Notes: generated from the sequence alone by a model not told the origin. A stretch of 64,000 nucleotides of DNA from Planctomycetota bacterium (GCA_020638675.1 JACKID010000001.1:2046001-2110000); one strand, 5' to 3'; positions 44,117-53,301 are shown, counted from the first letter of the stretch. Program-made: numbers and translations.

Positions 44117-44497
44117 GTGAAACAACTTGCACTGGTATGCCTCGGCGGAGCGCTCGGGGCATCGATGCGCTGGGGCATCGCGATGGGGCTGCAGTGGAAA
44201 TGGCCCAAGTTCGCGGAGACGTTCCCGTACGCAACTCTCATCGCAAATTTCATCGGCTGCTTCGCTATCGGTCTCGGCGTCGGCCTGCTCGGGCGCGAGG
44301 GAGTAAAGTGGGGGGCCGAGCTGCAACTGCTGCTGCTGGTGGGCGTCTGCGGCAGCCTGACCACCTTCAGCACCTTCGCCAACCAGACACTCGACCTCGC
44401 CCCCGGCAAGGCGCTGCTGAACATCGGCATCAGCGTCGCCGGCGGGCTGTTCCTGGCCTGGCTCGGCCTGACACTTACCGGAGCCCGGCCTGCATAG
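44117..44497 (+). CDS. crcB: Fluoride exporter FluC/CrcB
   Basis: 126 residues with four membrane helices and the Fluc motifs LGGALGASMRWGIA, NFIGCFAIGLGVGL and CGSLTTFSTFANQT. It starts at a GTG behind GGGGGCAAG. FluC channels are dual-topology dimers that relieve cytosolic fluoride. No fluoride-riboswitch pattern is evident in the 48 bases between it and the divergent PHP gene. Confidence 0.92.
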   Translation: MKQLALVCLGGALGASMRWGIAMGLQWKWPKFAETFPYATLIANFIGCFAIGLGVGLLGREGVKWGAELQLLLLVGVCGSLTTFSTFANQTLDLAPGKALLNIGISVAGGLFLAWLGLTLTGARPA

Positions 44498-44810
44498 CCC
44501 CGCGCCCGTTAAGCGGGGGTGACATTCGGGGCATCGGGACGCGGGCGTGCGGCCCCGCCAAACCACATCGCGCGACCAGTCCGACGAAGCTTCAGCGAAG
44601 GCGGAAGACGCGGCAAACAGCCAAAGCAACCATAGGTAAACACCGGTGAACAAGTGAATGGATGTTCACCGATGGTTGCGTTGGCCGTTGCACTACTTCG
44701 CTTCAAGCGGAGCCAAGGGGACTATCCCGGAAGTTCGGGACTGTCCCCGTTCTCAAAAGCTCTAAGTCAAACGACTACGGGGACCGTCCCGTACCGGTGA
44801 AGTCCCCTTG
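44498..44810. repeat. Non-coding region with nested inverted repeats
   Basis: 313 bases without a convincing gene. A long imperfect inverted repeat pairs 44613-44652 with 44664-44691 (GCAACCAT ... ATGGTTGC, GTGAAC ... GTTCAC, with a bulge). A second structure nests GGGGAC (44717) and TCCCG (44725) with CGGGA (44736) and GTCCCC (44743). A third GGGGAC (44779) pairs with GTCCCC near 44802. The GGGGAC...GTCCCC units look like REP-type palindromes. Confidence 0.65.
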
Positions 44811-45278
44811 CTACGCCGCGGCCGACTCGACCGGCGGAGAGGCCTCCATCCTCTCCTGTTTCCAGTCGTTGAGCGCGTCCATGGCTTCAGCCAGGAAGGC
44901 GTCGAGCTGTTCCGCCTGCTTCAGCGACGGCTCGTTGACCGCCTTCGCCGGCGCGCTGTCGAACGGCTCGGAGATCAGGCCGCGCTCGAGCAGCACTTCC
45001 TCAATGCACGTTTGCATCAGCTCGACCTTGCGTTGCTGCTGGCGCTCGAGGTCTTTCTGCGCGCGCAGCCCGACGCTGGGGGCGATGCGCCAGCGGTACG
45101 GCTTGTCGAACGGCAAAGTCGCGACGTGGTCCAGCTCGCGCTCGTGCTCGGCCAGCACCTTGCGGTCGCGGGCGATGGCGCGGTCAATGTCCTCGCCGCC
45201 CAGGTTCAGGTAAAGCTCATTGAGTTCCCGGCGGATCGCATCCTGCTCTTCGGCCGGAAGTTTCGAAGGATCAAACAT
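44811..45278 (-). CDS. Conserved-looking helical protein, unknown
   Basis: 155 residues from the ATG at 45278, which follows GGAGA; the longer frame adds a non-conserved segment. It is predicted mainly helical and charged, with a likely coiled coil (about 40-95, RDRKVLAEHERELDH and KDLERQQQRKVELM), and no signal peptide. No family is recognised. It is followed by the repeat-rich region and preceded by 232 bases with no gene. Confidence 0.55.
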   Translation of the reverse strand: MFDPSKLPAEEQDAIRRELNELYLNLGGEDIDRAIARDRKVLAEHERELDHVATLPFDKPYRWRIAPSVGLRAQKDLERQQQRKVELMQTCIEEVLLERGLISEPFDSAPAKAVNEPSLKQAEQLDAFLAEAMDALNDWKQERMEASPPVESAAA

Positions 45279-45510
45279 GTCGTGTCTCCGTGTGTGGTTG
45301 CTGAAACAAGTATCCACACCGGTGCGACATTCTAGGCCGATTTAAGGCCAACCCGGATGCCAACCAACGCCCACAGAGCCTTATTTAGAGGGCTTCACGG
45401 GCGCCACAAAGGTTTTTTCGGGCTATTTTCGGGCAGCCAAAAAGGGGCTCGTCCGCGTAGCGCACATTCCGTCATCTCCCAATCAGCTGCTACTGACCCG
45501 CCGGTTGGGC
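45279..45510. other. Intergenic stretch
   Basis: 232 bases between the helical protein and the tail-collar protein. Apart from the Shine-Dalgarno of the former I see a short hairpin near 45380 and a run of T near 45410, neither convincing. The base composition shifts toward AT from here to about 47050. Confidence 0.4.
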
Positions 45511-46494
45511 CTAAGGCTTAGACTTGATAATCCAGTTAACCGATACGTTTGTCGGTCGAGTCTCAGCATCCCCACCCTTGCCGATGATGTGTGAATGTGC
45601 TCCTGCCGTTTCGGTAACCACTGACTCGTTGCTAGGGTAGCCATACTCTCGATCAATGGAAATTCGAGAGACAGAACCTAGGTTGATGTTTTCTCCGACC
45701 AACTTTCTGCTTGTGTAGTTCGACCAGAATATTGCGGTCTCCAAGACTAGTGAGTTACTGGAGCCCCTTGGCAAGTCTTCTGACCTCACGAACGGCTCGT
45801 CCCGCGGGGAAAACAGCGAGTGGTTGTGTGCTCCACCTTCGTTAGTTTCAAACTTCTTGAGGGGCATCGCCGTACTACCCCTTTGACGGCTACCTACTAC
45901 ATCTCCAACCTGAGCCCCCGAGCCGCTGGTCCTTTTCGCAGCCTCTAAATCAATACCCGCACCGCTATCTACACCACGCAAAAACTGGCCGCGAAGATCG
46001 GGAATGTTGAACATTGCTGTGTTACCAGCACCATTGCCATGGGTGACGCCGATGGCGGCGTATAGCTCTGCGTACTCATCCATGCGGATCGCGCGCCCGT
46101 CACAAAGCAGCCAGCCAGTGGGTATGTTATTGGCTGGTCCAGAAAATGCCGTCACAGCGCCAACGGGGACGCCGGTGAGCTCCTGCGCCAGAGCCTTCCT
46201 GGCCAGCTCGTCCTCGCTAATGGCCCGCCCAATGGACTTAGCGGTCAGATCCTCTCGCGCCGACTTCATCTCCTTGTCATAGCGGTCAAGAACTTCTTGC
46301 TTTTGCATTGCGAGATCCAGCTCCAGCCCTGCCTTTATGCTGCTGTAGCCCGACCAGCCCGCGAGACCAAGCGCGGTTAGAAAAACTCCGAAGTAGATCA
46401 TCGCACGATTTATCCATGCGTGGCACGCATCTCGGACCGCCAATAACTGCGAGGCGGATAACTCCTCACCCTTCTTTTCGATCTTCTCAGTCAT
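45511..46494 (-). CDS. Membrane-anchored protein with phage tail-collar domain
   Basis: 327 residues. A cytoplasmic N terminus is followed by one membrane helix (about 31-53, AMIYFGVFLTALGLAGWSGY), a charged helical stalk (about 55-105) and a tail-collar domain beginning VPVGAVTAFSGPANNIPTGW with LCDGRAI and FNIPDLRGQFLRGVD. The C-terminal part ends in a fibre-like AGAHSHIIGKGG and VNWIIK, as in phage tail fibres. Collar domains normally form trimeric fibre bases; an inner-membrane-anchored version outside a prophage is unusual. GC content is clearly lower than in neighbouring genes. Confidence 0.8.
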   Translation of the reverse strand: MTEKIEKKGEELSASQLLAVRDACHAWINRAMIYFGVFLTALGLAGWSGYSSIKAGLELDLAMQKQEVLDRYDKEMKSAREDLTAKSIGRAISEDELARKALAQELTGVPVGAVTAFSGPANNIPTGWLLCDGRAIRMDEYAELYAAIGVTHGNGAGNTAMFNIPDLRGQFLRGVDSGAGIDLEAAKRTSGSGAQVGDVVGSRQRGSTAMPLKKFETNEGGAHNHSLFSPRDEPFVRSEDLPRGSSNSLVLETAIFWSNYTSRKLVGENINLGSVSRISIDREYGYPSNESVVTETAGAHSHIIGKGGDAETRPTNVSVNWIIKSKP

Positions 46495-46518
46495 CTACGT
46501 TCTAGCCTCCCTTTGCGC

Positions 46519-47007
46519 TCAGTCGTCTTCCCAAAGCCAGGCGAGCCGTGCGCGGTCAGTTGTGGTAACCCGATTCCAGCCCGTCTCATCTCTTAGTTCG
46601 TTCCAAAGTTCGATGAGTTCGTCTCTCGCTGAGATGCACTCTTGAAGAGCGATCTGATGATCCGCGTGGCCAATAATGCCGGAAGTCAGGCGCAACCGAT
46701 TGACCTCAATGTCGTTCTCGAGTTGAGCGAGCTTTTGGCAAAACGGGATCCAGCTCTTGGTCGGCCAGACGTCCTTCTGTACGTCCGGGCGATTGAGGTT
46801 CATGCCAATGCGGTGTCGGTATCTTGCATACTTGCTGACATCCTGTTGAAGTTCGTCCCACGCGAGAACATCCTTTGCGAACTCGTTGGACTCTCGTTGA
46901 TCAAGGAACGTGAAACCGGTGAGAACGGCGCTGGCCACCGAAATCACGATAGCGATGGCCGCCATCCATCGCTCTATCGACCAACCTGAGTTCTTCTTTT
47001 CACTCAT
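46519..47007 (-). CDS. Small membrane-anchored protein, unknown
   Basis: 162 residues from the ATG at 47007. A short basic N terminus is followed by a membrane helix (about 13-35, AAIAIVISVASAVLTGFTFL) and a soluble helical domain rich in Trp, Arg and Asp (WPTKSWIPFCQKLAQLENDI; ELWNELRDETGWNRV). No family is recognised. Its topology and lower GC resemble the tail-collar gene 24 bases downstream, so the two probably form an operon of foreign origin. Confidence 0.6.
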   Translation of the reverse strand: MSEKKNSGWSIERWMAAIAIVISVASAVLTGFTFLDQRESNEFAKDVLAWDELQQDVSKYARYRHRIGMNLNRPDVQKDVWPTKSWIPFCQKLAQLENDIEVNRLRLTSGIIGHADHQIALQECISARDELIELWNELRDETGWNRVTTTDRARLAWLWEDD

Positions 47008-47333
47008 GCGATGATTGTAGCCCATATAGGGTATGTGCGACGATTACAATCGGAAGCAACGCTGGTAGCACGCCAGAATCGAACTCGCACCAAGGAAGCG
47101 CTCGTGATGGGATGATGCCCCTTGTTGCTCACGATGGGGCCCCCAAGCCAAGACCCGGGGCTCCAGTGGGCTATTATCTACCGCCCCTGCCTTGCCGTCG
47201 GTTGCGCCGGTCATATACTTCCCGCCCCTTCGGTGACGTGTTTCCGGGTGTGTGCCTGGGCGTTGCTGGAGACACATCAGAGCCCGGCCGTGCGTGGCTT
47301 GCCGCGTCCGAAGTCGGGATCAGGAACCCTTAC
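47008..47333. other. rpsA upstream region
   Basis: 326 bases without a gene. It holds the rpsA promoter candidate at 47192-47219 and a leader of roughly 108 bases to the rpsA start. An open frame from 47112 runs into rpsA but its extra residues look like random GC-rich sequence. Confidence 0.5.
47192..47219 (+). promoter_or_regulatory. Promoter candidate for rpsA
   Basis: TTGCCG at 47192-47197 and TATACT at 47214-47219 are 16 bases apart. TATACT matches the sigma-70 -10 consensus at five of six positions. The implied leader is about 108 bases. Confidence 0.5.
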
Positions 47334-49037
47334 ATGTCATCATTGCGTGCCATCAATCCGCTCATCCGTCGCTACGGACCGAAGTCAGAAGTCGTCGAAG
47401 CGGAACTCGATTCAATCTGGAAAGAACCGTCGCTTGAGGACATGGTCCCGAGCGCACGCCACTTCAGCGAAGACTCGCTGGTCAAGGGCCGTGTCATCAC
47501 CGCCGAAAAGGACCGCGTCATCGTCGACATCGGCGCCAAGACCGTCGGCATCATCGACGCACGCGAGTTCTCGGCCGACGAGGACAAGCCAAAGGTCGGC
47601 GACGAAATCACCGTCCTGATCGAAGAGCTTGAGAACGATGACGGCCTCATCGGGCTGTCGAAGCGCAAGGCCGACCGCAAGATCAACTGGGAAACCGTCG
47701 TCGCCAAGCACAAGGAAGGCGACACCGTCCGCGGCAAGGTCACCAAGAAGATCAAGGGCGGCCTGCTGATCGACATCGGCGTGCCCGCGTTCCTGCCGGC
47801 CAGCCAGGTCAGCATTCGCCGCACCCGCGACATCAACGAGTTCATCGGCGACGAGCTGGAATGCGAGATCATCAAGATCGACCAGGCCCGCGAGAACATC
47901 GTCGTCAGCGCCCGCAAGCTGCAGGAGCGCAACCGCGAACGCCTCAAGGACGCGCTGCTCAGCGAAATCGAGGAAGGCCAGCTGCGCGAGGGCGTGGTCA
48001 AGAACATCGCCGACTTCGGCGCGTTCGTTGACCTCGGCGGCATCGACGGCTTGCTGCACATCACCGACATGACCTGGGGCCGCATCCAGCACCCGAGCGA
48101 AGTGGTCAAGATCAACGAGACGGTCAAGGTGAAGGTGCTCAAGGTCGACCGCGACCGCGAGCGCATCGCGCTGGGCATGAAGCAGCTTCACGACAGCCCG
48201 TGGAAGGGCATCGCCGAGCGCTACCCGGTCGGCTCACGCCACCAGGGCAAGGTTGTCAACATCATGTCCTACGGCGCTTTCATTCGCCTCGAGGAGGGCA
48301 TCGAAGGCCTGGTCCACGTCAGCGAAATGAGCTGGACCAAGCGCGTCAACGACCCGCGCGAAGTCGTGCAGCTTGGCGACGACGCGGAAGTCATCATCCT
48401 AGGCGTGAACGAGGAAAAGCAGGAAATCAGCCTCGGTATGAAGCAGCTTGAGGACAACCCGTGGGACAAGGTCAGCGCCAAGTACCAGCCGGGCGCCAAG
48501 GTCAAGGGCGTCGTGCGCAACCTGACCACCTACGGCGCGTTCATTGAGATCGAGCCGGGCATCGACGGGCTGCTGCACGTCAGCGACATGAGCTGGACCC
48601 GCAAGGTCAGCCACCCGAACGAGATGGTCAAGAAGGGTGACGAAGTCGAGTGCGTGGTGCTGGCGGTCGACACCGACAAGCACCGCATCGCGCTGGGCAT
48701 GAAGCAGCTCAAGACCGACCCGTGGGAAGACGAGATTCCGGAGCGTTTCTCGGTCGGCACCGAAATGGAAGGCACGATCACCAAGATCACCAACTTCGGC
48801 GTGTTCGTAGAGCTGGACAACGAACTCGAAGGCCTGCTGCACATCAGCGAGCTCGCGGCCGAGGGCGGCGACAAGCCGGAAGAAGTCGTGAAGGTCGGCG
48901 AGAAGATCAAGGTCAAGGTGATCAAGCTCGACCCGAAGGAGCGCAAGATCGGGCTTACGGCGTCTGATTTCGAGGGCAGCGAAGGCGAAGTCGGCGGCAC
49001 GACCCCGGCCGACGATTCCGACGCAAGCGCCGAATAG
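47334..49037 (+). CDS. rpsA: 30S ribosomal protein S1
   Basis: 567 residues from the ATG at 47334. Six S1 RNA-binding repeats can be counted: SLVKGRVITAEKDRVIVDIG, DTVRGKVTKKIKGGLLIDIG, then REGVVKNIADFGAFVDLG, QGKVVNIMSYGAFIRLEEG, KGVVRNLTTYGAFIEIEPG and EGTITKITNFGVFVELDN. The first two are the divergent ribosome-binding pair, as in classical S1. It brings mRNA to the 30S subunit. The C-terminal tail is acidic with Gly and Ser. It is monocistronic, bounded by a promoter candidate and a strong terminator. Confidence 0.95.
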   Translation: MSSLRAINPLIRRYGPKSEVVEAELDSIWKEPSLEDMVPSARHFSEDSLVKGRVITAEKDRVIVDIGAKTVGIIDAREFSADEDKPKVGDEITVLIEELENDDGLIGLSKRKADRKINWETVVAKHKEGDTVRGKVTKKIKGGLLIDIGVPAFLPASQVSIRRTRDINEFIGDELECEIIKIDQARENIVVSARKLQERNRERLKDALLSEIEEGQLREGVVKNIADFGAFVDLGGIDGLLHITDMTWGRIQHPSEVVKINETVKVKVLKVDRDRERIALGMKQLHDSPWKGIAERYPVGSRHQGKVVNIMSYGAFIRLEEGIEGLVHVSEMSWTKRVNDPREVVQLGDDAEVIILGVNEEKQEISLGMKQLEDNPWDKVSAKYQPGAKVKGVVRNLTTYGAFIEIEPGIDGLLHVSDMSWTRKVSHPNEMVKKGDEVECVVLAVDTDKHRIALGMKQLKTDPWEDEIPERFSVGTEMEGTITKITNFGVFVELDNELEGLLHISELAAEGGDKPEEVVKVGEKIKVKVIKLDPKERKIGLTASDFEGSEGEVGGTTPADDSDASAE

Positions 49038-49058
49038 CATTGGCCATACGCCATATCG

Positions 49059-49089
49059 CGACGCCCGGGGAAACCCGGGCGTCGTTTTA
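49059..49089 (+). terminator. Strong rho-independent terminator of rpsA
   Basis: An 11-bp perfect stem CGACGCCCGGG/CCCGGGCGTCG with a GAAA tetraloop is followed by TTTTA. Confidence 0.92.
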
Positions 49090-49167
49090 TTTGCCCTATT
49101 TGGCGTTTTTGAGCACAATCGGTAAGCCCAACGGCATTTTTGCCACAGACAGTACGGGGCCATTGGC

Positions 49168-49190
49168 GTGGAATTGCTGTGTGATTCCAC
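49168..49190. promoter_or_regulatory. Inverted repeat upstream of a secreted-protein gene
   Basis: GTGGAAT and ATTCCAC flank a 9-base spacer about 50 bases before the gene at 49242. It could be an operator or only a chance palindrome. Confidence 0.25.
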
Positions 49191-49241
49191 ACCTGCGTCG
49201 CCTCTGGCGACCGTACTCAGCCAGAGACGAGGATCGCCGCC

Positions 49242-50549
49242 ATGCAGCTACTTCGACCGGCCACACTTCTGCTGATTGCGTTGTTGTCCGCGCCTGCGTG
49301 GGCCGCGCTGGTTGAGTCCCAATTCCCCGGCAAGACGGAAGACGCAGTGGCGGCCGAGTTCGAGGCCGGCTTGCCCGCATGGCTTCAGGCGCGCCTCAAA
49401 GAACCGGCCAAGCCGCAGATGTACACGCTCGACGGCAAGACCGAGGTGTTCGTTGAATTGACGGCAATCGACGGCTCCAACACCACCTGGATGACGCTGG
49501 TTCGTGTGGGCTGGATAGCCGAGACGAATCGCTACGGTTGGGGCCCCTACGGCAAGGAGTACAAACTCGCGTTGGCGGACATTCCGGCACGCGAAGTCGC
49601 CGGCTGGTTCGTGCCTAAATTCCGCACGCCACAGGAGATTGTCGCGCTCGCGTGCTGGCTGGCGTCGAAGGGCGAGCAGCTTGAAGCGAACGCAAAGTTG
49701 GCGGGTCTGGCAGCCGTCAAGGAAGACCTGAAGAAGGACGCAGAGGCCTGGGTCGCCGCAAAGAACGGCTGGACCGTCCCGGCGGACGGGCTGATGATCG
49801 TCGAGACCCACGACCTTGAGCGCAACGAAGACGGCATGCTGTTCCAGACCAAAGCCGCGAACGCGGAACGGCTCAAGGAACTCGACAAGGAAGCAAAGAA
49901 AGCCTTCAAGGAACTCGAGAAGCTGCAGGGTCTGGACGTAAAGAGCAAGCCGGGCTACCGCAAGAATTCGCCGGGAATGCGGCTCGTGATCCTGCAGGAT
50001 TACGTCGATCGCTTCGAGCGCCGCTATGCCGGAACAAGTTTCATGGAAAAGAAGGGCACCAAGGAAGACCTCGACGATATCCGCGCGGCGATCAAAGCCG
50101 ACCTCGAATACGTCGAGACCGAGAAATACAAGGCCGAGCGTTCCGGCATCGACGGGGACTGGCACGCCGCCGCCGAAGCCTACGACGTGATTCTGCGCGT
50201 CGACCCTTTGAATCCTGACCTAGTACTCGCGACGGCCGAGGCGTTCAGCAAAGCAGCCAAGATCACCAACGGCGCACGCAATGCCGAAGACCCGGCGTCG
50301 GCGAAACGCGCAGCGTTGTTGTATGAGCGATTGCTGGAGATCTACCCGAAGGCACTGGGTTTTCATAACCATGCGGGCGTAAACTGGCTGGCCGCCGCCA
50401 GCGACAGCAAGGTGGCTTCCGATGGCAAGAAACGGGCGAAGGAACACCATGAGGAGGTGATCCGCCGCACGGACAACCGCAGCGACCTGTCAGAGAGTGA
50501 AAAGAGCAATCGTGAATACGCCGAAGGCCAACTGAAGCTGATCAAGTGA
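49242..50549 (+). CDS. Secreted paralog family member 1 (TPR-like C terminus)
   Basis: 435 residues with a cleavable signal peptide (MQLLRPATLLLIALLSAPAW, cleavage after AWA). The N-terminal half shares with the next two genes the pattern of an aromatic helix (GLPAWLQARLK), an IVALACWLASKG-type segment and a WTVPADG loop. The C-terminal quarter has TPR-like helices (WHAAAEAYDVILRVDPLNPD, KRAALLYERLLEIYPKALGF). No enzyme motif is seen. Probably a periplasmic protein of a lineage-specific family. Confidence 0.65.
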   Translation: MQLLRPATLLLIALLSAPAWAALVESQFPGKTEDAVAAEFEAGLPAWLQARLKEPAKPQMYTLDGKTEVFVELTAIDGSNTTWMTLVRVGWIAETNRYGWGPYGKEYKLALADIPAREVAGWFVPKFRTPQEIVALACWLASKGEQLEANAKLAGLAAVKEDLKKDAEAWVAAKNGWTVPADGLMIVETHDLERNEDGMLFQTKAANAERLKELDKEAKKAFKELEKLQGLDVKSKPGYRKNSPGMRLVILQDYVDRFERRYAGTSFMEKKGTKEDLDDIRAAIKADLEYVETEKYKAERSGIDGDWHAAAEAYDVILRVDPLNPDLVLATAEAFSKAAKITNGARNAEDPASAKRAALLYERLLEIYPKALGFHNHAGVNWLAAASDSKVASDGKKRAKEHHEEVIRRTDNRSDLSESEKSNREYAEGQLKLIK

Positions 50550-50620
50550 GGAAGCAGCTTCGGTTGCGGCAAACAACCTGTTTGTTACCTTTGACAATCA
50601 GGGACTGAGGAGGAGAGGAA

Positions 50621-51964
50621 ATGAGGAGCATCAACACAGCCCTGCTCGCGGCATTGGTTTGCGCCGGCTTTGCGGGCACTTTGCTGGCCGACCCCAGCGA
50701 AGACCTGTTCAGCAAAACCCACAAAGGCGCCAAGGAAGCCAAGGTCGCCTCTGACTGGTATGACGCGCTGCCGGCGTGGGTGAACTCGCTGACGAGCAAA
50801 AACAACTTCCCGGTAACGCACCTGCCCTACGAGATCGTGAAGGGCAAGCTGAAGAACTCAAAGGTAGTGAACAAGTTCGAAATCCGCGACGCCAACGCCA
50901 AGCAGTTCAGCGCCTATCTCATGGTGCTCAACGGGACAGACGCCAACGGTCTGCCGGTCTACGAAAAGACTAACGACTACGGCTGGCTTGCCTGGAAGGG
51001 CTGGCCCGCCAAGTACATCGTCGAGACCTATCCCGTCGAGGCCAACACTGACACGGCGACCCTCGTGGCATTTGGCGCCTGGCTGTACGGCGAGAAGGAA
51101 AACGAGCTCGCCAACCGGGTGCTTACGGTCGCGCATGAGAAGGACAAGGAGCTCGCCCCGCTGATCGAGGCCTACATCTGCGACAAAGAGAAGTGGGAAC
51201 TCCCGGCGACCGGCATGCAGCTCTGGAACGCGTGGGACGCGGAATACCAGAAAGAACGCGCGATTCTCGTAACTCCCGAAGAGCACGAGAAGCGCCTCAA
51301 GGAGCGCGAGAAGTCGGCTGAATCCGAATTCAAAGCCATCGTCGACGCGCGCGGCGACTACAAGGGACGCCCGCCCCGCCGCAAGGTTCCGACCAAGCAA
51401 CTGGTCCTGCTGCAGTGGGAGATCAAGCAGTACAAGATCGCCTACGCCTCGGCCGACTTCTTCAAGGACAGCAAGGTCACGGACAAGCTGCAGGAGATCA
51501 CAGACTCAATCACCGACGACCTCGCGCTGATCAAGGACAACATGGAAGTCGCCCGCAACATGGGCGCAGACGGTGATGCCAACGAGCTCAAGAAGAAGGC
51601 CGAGTTCCTGGAAGAAGTCCTGAAGATCGACCCGGAAGACCTGAATCTGCGCAGCCAGGTCGGCAACGCGTGGTACATCTGGGGCAACCCGGCGCCGCAC
51701 GGCAACAGCTGCGACCGTGCAGACGGCATGAAGAAGGCCATCCCGCACTACGAAATCATCATCAAGGCTTACCCGAGTAACACGTCGTTCCTGCTGGCTC
51801 TCGGGCGCTGCTACCAGGCGCTGGAAGACAGCAAGCACGCACGCGTCTACTACGAGAAGGTGATCGAGATCGACGGCACCAAGGGCAACGCGGTGACCGC
51901 CAAGGCCCTGATCCGAAACATGGACATGGCCGACCAGACACGCGCCAAGAACGGCGGAAAGTAG
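50621..51964 (+). CDS. Secreted paralog family member 2 (TPR-like C terminus)
   Basis: 447 residues, signal peptide MRSINTALLAALVCAGFAGT, with a strong GGAGGAGAGG ribosome-binding site. Shared features with members 1 and 3 are SDWYDALPAWVNSL, ATLVAFGAWLYGEKENELAN, a charged coiled middle (LKEREKSAESEFKA) and TPR-like repeats at the end (FLLALGRCYQALEDSKHARV, YYEKVIEIDGT). Two cysteines (CDRADG, GRCYQ) lie in the TPR part. It is closed by a strong terminator. Function unknown. Confidence 0.68.
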   Translation: MRSINTALLAALVCAGFAGTLLADPSEDLFSKTHKGAKEAKVASDWYDALPAWVNSLTSKNNFPVTHLPYEIVKGKLKNSKVVNKFEIRDANAKQFSAYLMVLNGTDANGLPVYEKTNDYGWLAWKGWPAKYIVETYPVEANTDTATLVAFGAWLYGEKENELANRVLTVAHEKDKELAPLIEAYICDKEKWELPATGMQLWNAWDAEYQKERAILVTPEEHEKRLKEREKSAESEFKAIVDARGDYKGRPPRRKVPTKQLVLLQWEIKQYKIAYASADFFKDSKVTDKLQEITDSITDDLALIKDNMEVARNMGADGDANELKKKAEFLEEVLKIDPEDLNLRSQVGNAWYIWGNPAPHGNSCDRADGMKKAIPHYEIIIKAYPSNTSFLLALGRCYQALEDSKHARVYYEKVIEIDGTKGNAVTAKALIRNMDMADQTRAKNGGK

Positions 51965-51971
51965 ACTGCAA

Positions 51972-52003
51972 CGGGGCCCGGGAAGCCGGGCCCCGACTGT
52001 TTT
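51972..52003 (+). terminator. Rho-independent terminator
   Basis: A 10-bp stem CGGGGCCCGG/CCGGGCCCCG with a GAAG loop starts 8 bases after the stop of secreted paralog 2 and is followed by ACTGTTTT. Confidence 0.8.
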
Positions 52004-52083
52004 CTGAAATAGTGCGTAGCGCAAAGCAACCAAGCGTCACTTATCTGCAGCGCCCCCTCGGCCGACCCCTTCGCGGCTGAACC

Positions 52084-53301
52084 ATGACTCGCTCTCTGAT
52101 TGTGCTTCTCGTGCTGGCACTCGCGGCACCGCTGTTCGCGAGCGGGCTGGTTGAGAAGGTCTTCGCGCGCAAGATCGCCGACGACTGGTACAAGCACTTC
52201 CAGGACTACGTCGAAGGGCAATGCAAAGCCGGGAAGTACCCGGAGACCTGGTTCGAGGGCGCGGACGGCACGCTGCAACTGTTCCGGATCCAATCCGTCA
52301 GCGACGGCAAACTGATCACCTTTGAACTGGTCGAGGCCGCCGACGCCAAGGGCAACATCAGCCGCAGCCCCGCCAAGGAATCGACCACATTCGAGTGGTC
52401 ACAGTGGCAACCGAGATTCATCGCCACCACCTATCCGGTGGCGACGAACCCGGACACGCAGGACGTGATCGCGTTTGCCGTATGGCTCTATCTCAACGCC
52501 GATGACCCGATGATTGCCAATCGCGTGTTGACCGTCGTCTACGAAGCCAATCCGGACATGCGCGACGACATCACGGACTTCGTCCGCGAGCACCACGCCT
52601 GGTCACCCAAGGACAAGCTGGCGGTGGGGGAGATGTGGGACGAAGTCTTCGCCAAGTGGCGCCGCGTGCTGCTGCCCAAGAAAGAAGCAGAGCAACTGGA
52701 GAAGGACCGCAGCAAGGAGTGCAAGGCCGTTTCCACACTGCTGGACGAATACCGCAATGCGGAAGCCCGCACACTCACGCTCGCGCAGATTGCCTATGGG
52801 CTGCGCGAATGGCGCAAGAAGCACGGCGCTTCCGACACTGGCTCAAAGTATCTCAAAGACGTAGAAGCCGTGCTGGACTCCATCAGCACCGACCTCAAGA
52901 ATGTGGAAACACTCGTCGCCCTGGCTGACGGCGGCGCAAAAGCCGCCAAGCCCCAATGGGACGCCGTCGCCAAGGACTATGAGAAAGCGCTTGCGCTCGA
53001 CAATCGCGACGCGCGCCTGCTTTCCCTCACGGCCGACGCATGGCGCAAGCACGCGAACCCCGAAGTCGTCGGCGGCCAGTTCAAGTGCACACAGGAACAC
53101 TCGGCCCGCCGCGCGCTTGAGCTGTACGAACGTTGGCACGAAAGCGAGCCGACCAACTACAAGGTCGTGCTGAACATGGCCGTCTGCAACCACGTAATCG
53201 GACAGCGCAACGACGCGCGCAAGCTGTATCAAAGAGTGATCGACGAGAGCGAAGACGCGGCGCTGATCAAGCAGGCCCGCGACTACGACAAACTGCCCTG
53301 A
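52084..53301 (+). CDS. Secreted paralog family member 3 (TPR-like C terminus)
   Basis: 405 residues with a signal peptide (MTRSLIVLLVLALAAPLFAS). It aligns best with member 2: DDWYKHFQDYVEGQ with DWYDALPAWVNSL, DVIAFAVWLYLNADDPMIAN with TLVAFGAWLYGEKENELAN, RVLTVVYE with RVLTVAHE, and a terminal TPR-like unit (VVLNMAVCNHVIGQRNDARK, LYQRVIDES). The three genes look like successive tandem duplications that have diverged strongly. Function unknown. Confidence 0.68.
   Translation: MTRSLIVLLVLALAAPLFASGLVEKVFARKIADDWYKHFQDYVEGQCKAGKYPETWFEGADGTLQLFRIQSVSDGKLITFELVEAADAKGNISRSPAKESTTFEWSQWQPRFIATTYPVATNPDTQDVIAFAVWLYLNADDPMIANRVLTVVYEANPDMRDDITDFVREHHAWSPKDKLAVGEMWDEVFAKWRRVLLPKKEAEQLEKDRSKECKAVSTLLDEYRNAEARTLTLAQIAYGLREWRKKHGASDTGSKYLKDVEAVLDSISTDLKNVETLVALADGGAKAAKPQWDAVAKDYEKALALDNRDARLLSLTADAWRKHANPEVVGGQFKCTQEHSARRALELYERWHESEPTNYKVVLNMAVCNHVIGQRNDARKLYQRVIDESEDAALIKQARDYDKLP

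Noticed and set aside
45511..46494. Tail-collar gene as a prophage remnant
   Set aside because: No neighbouring tail, capsid, lysis or integration genes, and the protein has its own membrane helix, so it looks domesticated.
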